DNA from: Trichostrongylus colubriformis
Lineage: Eukaryota; Nematoda; Chromadorea; Rhabditida; Trichostrongylidae
Length of the DNA stretch: 64,000 nucleotides
Direction: 5' to 3'
Assembly: GCA_963978905.1 (NCBI GenBank)
Contig: OZ022257.1
Span: 56,190,873-56,254,872, forward strand
Under the pieces are notes generated by a model that worked only from the letters and a program-made list of their open reading frames with translations, was not told where the DNA came from and did not search any database. This document shows positions 12,742-23,159 of this stretch, in pieces. Made by a program: the position numbers and the translations under genes. Numbering within the stretch: the stretch's first letter is position 1; each line of letters starts with the position of its first letter.

Positions 12742-13262
12742 CTCCCGAGGCCAAAAGGACGGAATTGTATGTCAACACGATTGATCTGCGGTTTTTCTGC
12801 ATCCTCCCCACAGGAGTTTCAATCGATTCCTGCATTTCATTTCAGGTTTCCAAATTACTGAGGTTGAGCTCTTCATAACGTCAGAATACAAAAGGATACA
12901 CACTACGATAATATATCTATATGCACATTCATAAATCAACAAAATGTAAATACACAGTTACAAATAGACCATCCAGTGTTGCTTCCTGTGCAGCCGCATG
13001 TGGTTGAAATTGCGGGGTGCAGTCAAATTGTTTCCGACGTCTTGCCATCTTCGAAGGGCTTCCGCGCGTCGTCGTACATCGGTATCCATGTGGGCATATC
13101 TTTCGCTCGGGTGTGAAAGGTAGATATGACCACCTTTGATGTTTCCCTGCGGTCCTCCATGAATTCCCGACGCTGGACAATGGTGGAGGTTATCCAATAG
13201 TTCGTCCATTTTCCAGCATTTACCTGAATCGAACTCCTTCCTTGCAGTTTCATCTTGGACGC

Positions 13263-13961
13263 TCAGAAAAAAGTTTCCGCTATTAGACTTATCATATTTG
13301 CGGTATCCACGATTTCTCTCTGACGTTTTGAGGTCGCTACAATTGCGTAAATGTCGTTCAGGGTGTTTCGTAGTGACATAGGGTCATCGCTGGATGGCCG
13401 CATTGTCTTTAGCTTACCAATCATTTCCCTAGCAACTCTGTGTGGGTTCATGAACTGTTTCTTCAATTGCTCCACCGCTCTCTCGTAGGATTGGCCAGTG
13501 CGCGGTATCATTTGAATTGTTCGGGCGGCATCACCCATACAGCAGTTGAGTAGAATGGAGTACTTTTCTATGTTGGAGTACGGTTGTTTGTCAACCAGCT
13601 CCTCAAATAGTTCCCAAAATAGCTCGAATTCCGACGGCTTCCCGTAGAATTCCGGTATTTTCAACTCATTGCCAAAAAGATGACGTTCAAGCGAACGTCC
13701 TAAATTGCTTTCTAGCGGTTGAGTTTCCGGATTTCGTCCGCTGGTGTCAGTTACATTACCATTGGACGGGGTGTGTGCCGATGGGTCTGCGTACACGGGC
13801 TGTTGACCCATCTGTTTGACTGATGTGTCCTGGCACCTCAGTTCTACCATTCTTTTTTCTAGCATACGTAGTCTGCGGTCAGCTTCTTCTATTGTCTTTT
13901 CCCCCTCTTTTGCCTTCCAGTATTCATCAATCTCTTCTAGCAGTTCTTTCCCATTGCTCAA
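13263..13961 (-). pseudogene. BEL/Pao gag fragment (DUF1759-type)
   Basis: A 232-residue frame starts with a coiled-coil-like charged stretch (residues about 1-45). From about residue 95 it carries the Pao gag core: IPEFYGKPSEFELFWELF, DKQPYSNIEKYSILLNCC and TIQMIPRTGQSYERAVEQL. These are hallmarks of the DUF1759 domain of Pao/BEL gag polyproteins, which packages element RNA. The frame stops at 13263. Homology appears to continue in two other frames down to about 12960, so frameshifts have broken the polyprotein, and the pol region is absent. Its lesions are older-looking than the near-identical LTRs would suggest, consistent with mobilisation in trans. Confidence 0.75.
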
Positions 13962-16393
13962 TTTGTTTTCTGTTAGGGCATAGGAGAGGGATCATGATGT
14001 TCTTGATATAGGTCGCTAACCATTTCTTTTTTCTTTGCTAGTTTCTCATGAAGTTCCTGCATGATAATTGATTTCGTAACTAAGAACAGTTGCAAGTCTT
14101 TCAAGTTTGTTGGAAAGTGCCAGGTAGTCTGATACTCCTCGGCTTCTTCCATGAGGCCATGAGGCCATTGAAGTTTCTAGTCAACTCCTGTTTGATCGCT
14201 TTCAAACTTCTGTTTGATCGCTTTCAAATTCACGCCCGGTATTGGGAAGACATAACACTCAACAGTGTGAAGCTAGAGTGAGCGATCAACGGCTAGCTCT
14301 TGTATTTATACCCCTGATGAATATGTTGTGATATTACAAGAGTTTTCATTCATGACATGAGACGTGTTTCACATAAACATGTGATGATAATATGTGAGAT
14401 AAGTTTCAATGAATCATGAAGGAATTTCCAATGTTTTGAACTCCCCTATCTAAGAATTTTATCGCAACAGCACAAAGCTGACTGGTGGCTTTTGCAAAAG
14501 CATTTCTGTGCAAATGAACAGATTTTTCATCAAGAATTTATGCCACATGGTTGAAGACCACAGTTCAACTTGAGGCTTGATGCCTTTGTTTCGTGGCGAT
14601 GACTGTACGCCGAAAGATGAAGTTCTCGATAAGGATGTTGCGTTGGGTTGAAGAACTTTTGAGACCACATTTTCGAACAAGCTGGAGGAACCAGTAATTA
14701 AGGAGTATTCCATTTCATCTACATCGTAGTGGAACTGGGACAACTCTGATAGTCTCCCTGTTGATATCCGTGAAATTTCCCTTTGCAAGGTTTTGTCACG
14801 TAAACGAATTCATGGTGTTTACGTGTTGTCTTTTGCTCGTCAGTGTCTCGTTGCGCGGCGCACTGTCTCGCCGCTGCGCCGGCTGACCTTTGAGCCGGAC
14901 AGAAATCGTATTTTCTTATTTTTCTCTAACTTGTTTATTTCCGTTTATTTCTGCAGTAATATTCTCATTTCTAGATAATACCAGACTCTAAGTGTTTCCT
15001 TTTACCCTTTTACGTCGATTTCATGTATTGGTAAAAAGAATACCCTGCGTTTCTCTTTGTTTTCTGCTGACTGGTCCTGCATTGCCACTTGTCAGCGAAC
15101 GGTTAGCCACAACTGCGTTCTCGCACACTGTCTGCGTTGAGTGCGTGAACAATTGGTTAGAAACGTGCTAATTATTACACAGATCACGAGTTTCCTTCAG
15201 GGATAATTCAGAGCATATCCCTACAAATACGAGCGGGGTTTCGATCCGTTACTACACCACCATTGATATCACTATATTATAAGTTATGATATGGCCATAT
15301 TATAGATTACTATCACAATTTCCTTATATATAGCGGCCGCTGTGGCGGGCTGTCTTTCCAGGCTGTCGAAGCAAATGCAGAAGACTGGTTTATGGTCTCT
15401 GCCAACAACAATTCTGAATACTTTTTATGTTCGAGCGAGGGTATCTCAGCAACGCAATTCGGTTAGGCCCATGAGTGCTTCCATTGTCACATCTTGTCTT
15501 TGATAGCATTTCCGTTCCTGATCCTTTCCGATTTTTTCTACATGGACATTACCGCAGACAGTTTAAAAGACAAGATGGAGTGACAGCCTGGCATGCGATG
15601 GATTTCTTGACCATCGCAACTTGTCCTCCTCGCTCTTCTCTGTGGAGTTTACCGTCTCCAAACTTCTTCTCTATCTTCTGTAGGAATTCCCATGACCTGC
15701 CACCTCATGAGAATTTCACTACTTTCCGCGGAATTCAAGCAAAAAATTGAGCCTTTCTGATATCGTTTATTTATGCGCGCATGTATTGAGGCATCAATTT
15801 CCAGGTTTTCTTCGAGTTTTCCATCTCTAGGTTAGTCTTACGGACTACCGACCGGGTTTCCTTTGGAGTTTTCCTTCTCCTGCAGTATGTCTGCTACCTA
15901 GGTATTTCTTTGATATAGTTGCTCTGATACTAGGTTGCTCAGAGCCCGGATGACCGGAGAACGTTCCCAATGTTTCCAAAGTTTCAAGCAACCAATATAA
16001 AAATGTAAAAAACTAAACTAATGTGAAAAAGCTGCGAAGGTGAGAACATCAATGGAAAAACAAACTGAACCTAATAAGTCAAAGTAGCCACCAATGACTT
16101 ACCTTCACCTGTCCTCTAAGTGCTGTTCTCGCTGCCGCTCGTCTTTTGAGGGTCTGAGTTCTTCGCATGACGGTTCTCCTTGTGAGATCCCGGCAGTGAA
16201 TAGAATGGAATATATTGTATTGAAAACTAGTAACGAGGCGAATAGGGAACGCGGATGAAGTTACAGAAGAGCTTCAAAGATTGTCAATTTCTTGTTTCAT
16301 TTCGGATTGATCACGATTTCTACAAGGGATTCAATGCCGTCAAGTTGAAGTTGGAGAGAATTGCATATATCTGGTTTCTAATTTCCGAATTTT

Positions 16394-16406
16394 GGCCGAT
16401 GCACCA
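16394..16406 (-). other. Primer-binding site, tRNA-Gly(GCC) type
   Basis: The plus strand reads GGCCGATGCACCA, the 3' end expected of nematode tRNA-Gly(GCC) including CCA, so the minus strand begins TGGTGCATCGGCC right after the LTR. The same 13 bases occur at 12279-12291 beside the internal LTR. This fixes the LTR boundary and the element's orientation. The tRNA match is from general knowledge and was not searched. Confidence 0.65.
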
Positions 16407-16856
16407 TTTTGGGACTGCATCACGGTCCCAAAGAGTTTTGGTGGTTCTTTCGTTTGATACACTCTCATTGTGTCGCAGATTTATTTTACTACAAATTACA
16501 ACATACAATAAATCATATTACAATACGTACATGCCATTATCTACTATTCTCCTTCAACGGCATTACTAGAGCTCATTCCCAATGTTTCCCTTTCATTCTT
16601 GCCATAGTTTCTCCTCTCCTAGTGTGGGTCCGCGAGGGGAAGGAAGAATTGCCTTGCGCCCTCTTTCCGCTACCGCCTGTTACCGTAACCGAGTACGAGC
16701 GACCCACTGAGGTCGCCGTCATGCCGGATTACAAGGAGAGCCGCCCGCTCGGCTGAGCTCTTTCCTCTCTTCTGAACCTGTAGGAGGCTCCGCCTCCAAT
16801 TTATCCTCGGCGCTGGTATGCTATCAATGAGTCATCGTGAACTCCGTTTCACGACA
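16407..16856 (-). repeat. 5' LTR of the composite retroelement
   Basis: 450 bp, the outer LTR on the minus-strand 5' side, ending at the CCACA target duplication. It should hold the element's promoter, though I identify no TATA box with confidence. Confidence 0.75.
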
Positions 16857-16964
16857 CCACAGTCTCGCTTGAAGGCTGCCATGCCCTCCCACTGGCACTC
16901 GCACTCACCGTGCCGCCCGCCGCGGGCGGCCACGCGGTTTTTTGTCGTAAGTAGACCCATCCGG

Positions 16965-19150
16965 CCTTCGGGAATCCATACACTGCATGGGCGCGTTCTT
17001 CAGCGGTGGTTTCGATTTCCGAGATGAAAAGCGTGTTTTTCAGCGAGTAAACTAGACCTCATGTAAAGAATAGAGCATTTGCCGTTGCTTGATCTCTTTC
17101 TGATGTTTTGAACGTTTTCAAACAGTAGTCATCATCAGCTATCGGAAATAAAAATGATGATGCGTGTGTGGCGTCAGATTCGATTTTTTTTGCATTTTTG
17201 ACGCATTTTTGACGCATTTTTTTCATTCCGTAGAAAACGTAGAGGTGACTGAATGTGGTCAGTAAACACTGTGACCTGTGAATCCAGTAGATGTACCCAC
17301 ATCGGTCCCAATCTAATAGACGAGGAGTGGAAAGCCTAAGTAATCGGCCAGGGCGAGCACTTATCCGAGATTCAACTGAACCATCACTTTCACTCGAGTC
17401 TTTGTTTGATGAAAGTTGAGTGAGTATTTTTGTGGATACATAGTAAATGAAGCAACAAAATAATGGCTAGGCCGATGTACTTCATAAGCTCTCTACATTA
17501 ATACCGAAACTGGTTTCATCTACCCGGGCGCTTCTATTGAGATGCCATCGGAGATCGCTATCGTATCTTGTATGCGACTCTTTCTAAGATAGAATTATAC
17601 ATTATAAACATTCTATCGACGATCTCTCCTATTCATCTACCGGAAGGTAGCAGCATTCCCAACAATTTCGTAAAGATGTGTCTGTCATCGTGATGAATCT
17701 CAGTGATTCATTTTTTGTTGCATCTTCCACAATTTGGTGCGCGACACACATTCAAATAAATAAATGATTAATGCAGTTCGAGCCATTTTCGGAAGAAAAT
17801 GTGTCAAGGTGCACATTTTTAGGATTTTCGGACCTGAGGTGCGAATCTTGAAGATAGTGATAGGGGTAATGTGTGTGATGAGAAATCGCTAAAAGGAGTG
17901 TTTCACCTAAAAACTAGGGGGTCTAGGAAGCCTATCTGCAGCGATCCCCGCGAAAGGGCTCCTCTTAGCTGTGACAGAGGCGACCTTTTTAGCTCCAGCC
18001 ACCTTTCTTGGCTCGGTCCGCCTCCTAGCGACTGGTTGGCTGTGGTGGAAATGGAAGGTATCGCGGCCCGCTTTCTCAGTTTTAGCTTGAAGCTCACTGC
18101 AGAAAAAGGATGCTTTCTCATTTCCGAACATCACATGGCAACACGTCAATGGAAAACACGTCCAAACTACCCACCTCTTCACGGGAATGCTTCACATCGA
18201 AAACCAATGGTGGTGAAGGGTCCTATTTCTCGGGTCTTTGGCCATTTCCGTCCGTTTTCTTCACTGTACTATTACTAGACATCTCGACTTTCATATTCAC
18301 TGCTTTTCCATTCTTCGTCCGAATTTCCCCTATCGCTGCCTTTAATTTGCCTGCCAATCAGCTACTTTTCGTACGTTTCGTATCTTGTGCATATCGATTA
18401 AGTCATAAGGAGTGAGGTTTGGTCCAGGACGATTTTCATTACCATTTCATTACAAAATCTTACCCGCTGCTGATATTGAAAATAGGTGCTATCGCTATGG
18501 GGAGGGGCACCTCACAAAAAGTTCATACCTGAGTACTTCTGCAGGGGTTTTTGTGGGGTCATTCTACACATTCAAGCGTATATTTTTGCTTAAGCCTTGA
18601 GGAAGGAAGAAATGTCTCATTCCCCCTTCTTGGTTTAGGTAAAAATTGGGTCCAGTAATGGACTGCCCCTCTCACATTGCGACAGCCCCTGAAAACTGTT
18701 TACACAACAATAAATCTACGTCTGTGTAAGCGTCGAGTGGCGCCTCTAGCCATCAGCATAGCCTTCTGTCGAAGTGGTCCAGAAGCTGTTTATAGCTAAG
18801 TTTCGGAAAAGCAGAACTGTGCTGGGTATAAGGTTTTTGGGCACCACCCAAACCAGTGGCTTTTCCCTTCCGAGTTGGTTTTCCTTCTTTCTGCTATGAA
18901 CTTTTGCAAGAAACGAAGCAGGCAGCAGTGTAGTGCGTAATAAACTCCGTCCACTTAGACGCATATCTTGATCTGATCTTCTGATACCCTGTCGTAAATC
19001 GCAGCATACACGTTGCATCGCCTTGTTTATGCGTCTAGTGTTCTCTCGCCTGAGATCCCGTTATCCCCCGACCGCCCTCCACCGTTTCTCTACTGGTTCA
19101 CCCATCGTCGGCTAATACGTAAACAGAGGTGCAACCTTTAATATTGTGCT
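16965..19150. other. Repeat-derived intergenic region, no supported gene
   Basis: 17208-17222 has a short GACGCATTTTT tandem. 17870-18370 is a dispersed repeat listed separately. The long frames there are repeat artefacts. Confidence 0.4.
17870..18370 (+). repeat. Dispersed repeat family, copy 1 of 3
   Basis: The phrase GGGGTCTAGGAAGCCT...CTTTTTAGCTCCAGCC at 17918-18010 recurs in reverse orientation at 49215-49320. 17918-18350 also aligns loosely with 28490-28790 (shared 'TTTCTCGG', 'CTCGACNTTCATATTC', 'CCCCTNTCGCTNCCTTTA'). No terminal repeats or transposase were seen. Confidence 0.5.
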
Positions 19151-19169
19151 GTTCCAAAGTCTCATGATT

Positions 19170-19475
19170 ATCTGAATGTTCAACAACAACTGAGATTCCA
19201 AAATATTTATTCAAAAAACTCAAAAGCCCCCTCGAAAGTCTCGAAAGTTTTTTTGGAATATTTTTACAATATTTCGGTTGCTATATTTTTGAGACGCGGC
19301 CGTAAGCTACTGATATACAACGCATATCATATAATCCACAGTTTCTGACCTCTGAAGGTGTTAAATACCGGGATATTGCAAAAATATTCCAAAAAACTTG
19401 CGAGACTTTTGAGGGATCTTTGGAGTTTTTTGAAAAAAAATTATTCGAAGTCTTTGTTGTTGTTGTTGAACGGTC
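19170..19475. repeat. Foldback repeat (copy also at 42030-43110)
   Basis: Inverted arms include AACAACAACTGAGATTCCAAAATATTTATTCAAAAAACTC-like sequence at the left and its near complement at the right (19360-19465), with CTCGAAAG/GGAATATTTTT phrases between. The same phrases occur around 42030-43110, where a mariner element interrupts them. Confidence 0.6.
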
Positions 19476-20264
19476 AGAGGTGCAACCGATCAACTATTTC
19501 TGTTTATCGGATTTGATTTCTTTTTTTTCGGCAATTTAGATTGCTTACTTGGATTCTATCTTTACTCAGTCCCCATTACTCCAGAATCATTATCAGAAGC
19601 TATGGCATAATTTTGTAAATATTATGTCCATCAGTTTCTTTCTTTCCCTCGAGTCACTAGAAAATAGTTCGACTAAAAATGTGTTGTGAGTTCATTTTCG
19701 AGAATGACATCAGTGAAATTGCTCACAGGTCATTGACGGAATAATCCACCTCCGAGGTTCGGTATAACTTTGATTGAGCGAAACAACACACCGAAAATGA
19801 TAGCGCTTCCACACTGCTTACTGTCACAAACACGCCCTGCGTTACATCGACTTTAGCCCCTCCCTAGCTCAATTTCACGATAGCGTATTTCTCAGTTTCG
19901 CATTGTTTTGCTGTGAAAAGCAGATTCAGCGGTATTATTGATGACTTGAACACATTGTACCTTGAACAATCTCTTCTTGGAATGCGCGACGCATTCCGCT
20001 CCCATTCTGAGCCAGAGTGGTTATTCCCTCTTTTTAGAATATTCTCCCAGGAATTCACCGGTCCTGAAGGGTTTGATAGTTTTGAACCGTAGTGGGCCAT
20101 GCGAATGAGCGTTGCTATCACGCACTTCTACGATTCTGAATAGGTCAGGGCATAAGTTGAATTAATAAGTCTAGACTACATTAAATGCTTTGTTTTTCTT
20201 TAAAAGCGGTGTTCGTCTGCGTTCATGTTCGACCGTATCTCAAGCAATCCATCATTCCATCTGG

Positions 20265-20560
20265 TCTAAAGAGCGATTGAAACGAGATTCCGCCGCTTTT
20301 TAAACACCTGTTCTGTTTTCTTTTATTTCCAGATATGATCACAGAAAACTTCAAAAAACCGGTTATTGAGATTTCGTGTTGCGAATATCCACACTTACCC
20401 TTCAACTCACACTCATTTCATCATGCGAATATAGCCTACTGCTTATTTTTTGTTTTCTCAATAATCGGTTTTTCAATATTTTCTGTGAACATATCTGGAA
20501 ATCAAAAAAACAGAACAGGTGTTTAAGAAGAGGCGAAATCTCGTTTCGGTATTCTATGGT
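20265..20560. repeat. Foldback repeat with arms of about 100 bases
   Basis: Left arm 20270-20365 (AAACACCTGTTCTGTTTTC ... AAAAAACCGGTTATTGAG) pairs with 20455-20560 (CTCAATAATCGG ... GAAAACAGAACAGG-like). The intervening 80 bases are ordinary. No target duplication was recognised. Confidence 0.6.
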
Positions 20561-20951
20561 GTTTATCTATGTACTCGAATTTTAAATTATCAGGGTAAGA
20601 TATCACATTAATGATTATTGGTATGCGTAGTAAGGGATGGAGCGCGGAAGCATTATAAATTTCTTGCAACGAACTTTTTTCATATGATGGAGGCGAGGTA
20701 GCAGGGCGACTGAAAATCTACTACATTTCCATTAAATTCTAGACTTTTAGAAGTCTTTTGCTTGTTTATTGATTTATTCGCGCTCTCGTCTTCATTGTGG
20801 TATGAAATACTATCTATGAAATATACTGTCTTACGAACGCATTATGTTGACCGTTGAAGTCACGCATTTTTATTTAATATTCAGGGTTTGTCAACTAATT
20901 CTCTACGTTATCTTTGCTCGGTTGCTGATTCAGGCTCCACCGGAATCATTC

Positions 20952-21244
20952 GGGTGGGGGGAATTACGCCAAAAAATGAGTCAGCGGCGTCGCACTCGCG
21001 GCGCCATCAGTACGACTTGCCAATCGATTTTGCTCTTGGGAGCCCGGCAGAGCATGGCTGCGTCACCTCTGCATATGCGCATCCACCCATGCCACTCTGC
21101 CTCCCGCACCCATGCCACCCTGCCTCCTCCACCTTTGCCACATTCTCTCGCTTGAAGGCTCCCAGCACTGCCACTGGCAGTCGCACCCGCCGCGCCGCTC
21201 GCCGCGGGCGGCCACGCGGTTTTTTGGCGTAATTCCCCCCACCC
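20952..21244. mobile_element. MULE-like MITE, 9-bp target duplication GAATCATTC
   Basis: 293 bp with exact 25-base terminal inverted repeats starting GGGTGGGGGGAATTACGCC, flanked exactly by GAATCATTC at 20943-20951 and 21245-21253. The interior matches 7019-7283. Together with that element it defines a family with GGGTGNGGG ends and 9-base duplications, the Mutator-like signature. No coding capacity. Confidence 0.8.
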
Positions 21245-21253
21245 GAATCATTC

Positions 21254-23120
21254 GATTGGCTAGCCTTTGATTTTTCTCTTCTTTTTTGACTTTTCATTAT
21301 CACATGGGCTTACCTCATGTAATCATGTAATAAATAGTCAACAGTATGTCACTCCGGAGAACGAATATCATTCCTGATATTCCTTGTGCGACGTCCGCAG
21401 CCTAGCCAACTCAAGACGCCAGGCTCACAAGGGATGTGTCTACATGGAGGAGGGTGATAATGACTAAAATGGCAGTGTTAGTTCTGAATTGAAGGGAAAA
21501 GTGATAATTAAAGGCAAACTACCGTCTGGTAGCTACTTCAGCAAATCTGCATGAAAATGTTTGATATTGCTAAGTAAGTTGAAGCACATAGGAATCGTCT
21601 ATCGATTATTATATCTTATATTTCGATATCGAGGAATCGATTGAGTGAAGTTCAATCGAGTATTTTGAAAATAGTAGACGTGTGGATGGGTGCATGGCTT
21701 ATCCCATAGACTTCGTGGCCCCTACTACAAACTTACGTATTATGTAAGCTCTCAAACCATTTGGGATTTCTCTGTTACCCAAATATTTTCTGAATATACT
21801 TTTTTATGCAAAACATAACAATTTCTTTACCAATCGTTCCCTATCGCACAATTTCATTTGTCCAGATATAAAAAAAAATAAATAAATCGTGCGTCAAGTC
21901 ACAAACACGTCCTTTGTAGAGTTTATAATGCGAATTGTTCTCGCTACCCTGTCCCAGCTGAAGATTGCATCTTGCCTCCACAGTTGTCTGAAAACCACTT
22001 TCGAGAAGTAAACGGCGGGAATTATTACTTTCGGATGTTGTCTTATCGTAATTGTTTTGTTATTGTGAAATCGCTGACCGTTGTGTTCCCCCTATCATTG
22101 TCAAACAAATGTCACTTTTGTTGTTGTTTTTTGTTTAGGTACTTGTATCATAACTGTAATTGTGACTTTGCTGCTGATACTCGCACTCTTCTTGAAGTGA
22201 CGGCTGACATTTATCTCATTCTCGTGCTCGGTGCGATCCTAATGGAGAGGAAGGGGGTACATTTTGTTGAATGTGTCTGACTGACATGGGAAACTTGTTA
22301 AACGTTTAACAGTAACATGCTTTTACATGACTGACGTGTCAATAACGTACAATAGATGTCGTATACATGTATGATCTTGTGAATCCAAAGAGTGTCATTC
22401 CTATGCCCCCCCCCCTCTTTTAGTATCTTCAATCTCCAGTTTCCCTTCATTTTATGCTACGATCGATGAAATGTCGAGGACCAGCTTCAAAAACCCAAAG
22501 AACATCATCAACCTGTCATGTATTCGAAAATTTTGCCCTTGCTACAAATACATATAACCCCCCTCCCCCTCCTTTAGAACCCAAAATGTCATCTCCTGTG
22601 ATCGATTCTGCCACACATGCCTAACCCTGGAAGAAGCTCTGGGTTAATGTATCTGATATACGCACGAGATTAACATAATAGTTATGAGAGAGCATGTAAG
22701 GATTCAACGTTTCAAAGTTTGACATGTCGGTTGTGGAAAGTTTCAACTTTTTCAAAATGCCCCCCCCCCCATCATGATAGTACCCCATCCCTTGCGTATA
22801 GTTGAGATAGGGAAGGGCTTCAATGAATGAGTAAATGGTCTCATTATTAGAAAGGTCTCTACATCAAGTTGCATTCATGCTTTGTAGTGCCTGTGGCTGG
22901 GCATGGCTGCGTATCTCTGCTCCACCGCCTGTGCCACCCTGTCTCGTTAGCTACATCGTCTCTGCACCTCCCCGTGCTTATCCGCCTGGCTGCCTGCGAA
23001 CGCGGTGGGCGCAAAGTATGAACGTGGCTTGAAGAAGAGTCTTTTCAATTCAAAATAGGAGCAATATTAGGAACAATCTTCGTTCCCGCGTGGATTTTAC
23101 CTTCGCCCTTCCCAATCGAT
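21254..23120. other. Intergenic, polycytosine tracts, no supported gene
   Basis: Runs of about nine or ten C occur near 22405 and 22760. 22890-23010 is a decayed relative of the C/T-rich repeat at 560-700. No frame has both splice context and protein-like composition. Confidence 0.4.
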
Positions 23121-23159
23121 AAACTGTTGTTTTCAGAATACCATCGTCGTGAGGATGTC

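Larger units (their letters stand above)
11579..16856 (-). mobile_element. Composite BEL/Pao LTR retroelement with three LTR segments
   Basis: On the minus strand the order is: full LTR (16856-16407), primer-binding site, leader (16393-15789), internal region with gag (15788-12742), full LTR (12741-12292), primer-binding site, leader (12278-11674), then only the last 91 bases of an LTR (11669-11579). The whole is bounded by CCACA at 11574-11578 and 16857-16861. The two full LTRs are each 450 bp and the two LTR-plus-leader blocks are each 1068 bp. The only difference I noticed is one base (C at about 12190 versus A at about 16305), so the element looks recent. BEL/Pao assignment rests on the gag. 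No reverse transcriptase or integrase frame was found, so it is internally deleted and non-autonomous. Confidence 0.8.
11440..16958. mobile_element. MULE-like MITE split by the LTR retroelement
   Basis: The left half (about 11440-11578) and right half (16862-16958) match the elements at 20952 and 7019. The left shares GGCGTCGCACTCGCGGCGCC and the right shares CTCGCTTGAAGGCTGCCATG and GCCGCGGGCGGCCACGCGG. Their outer ends, GTCTACTTACGACA and its complement, are inverted repeats. The two halves are separated by the retroelement at 11579-16856, so this element is the older one. A clean 9-bp duplication at the outer ends could not be confirmed. Confidence 0.7.

Noticed and set aside
17871..18278. 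A 135-codon plus-strand frame
   Set aside because: It lies entirely in a dispersed repeat with other copies at 28490 and 49215, where the frame is not preserved.
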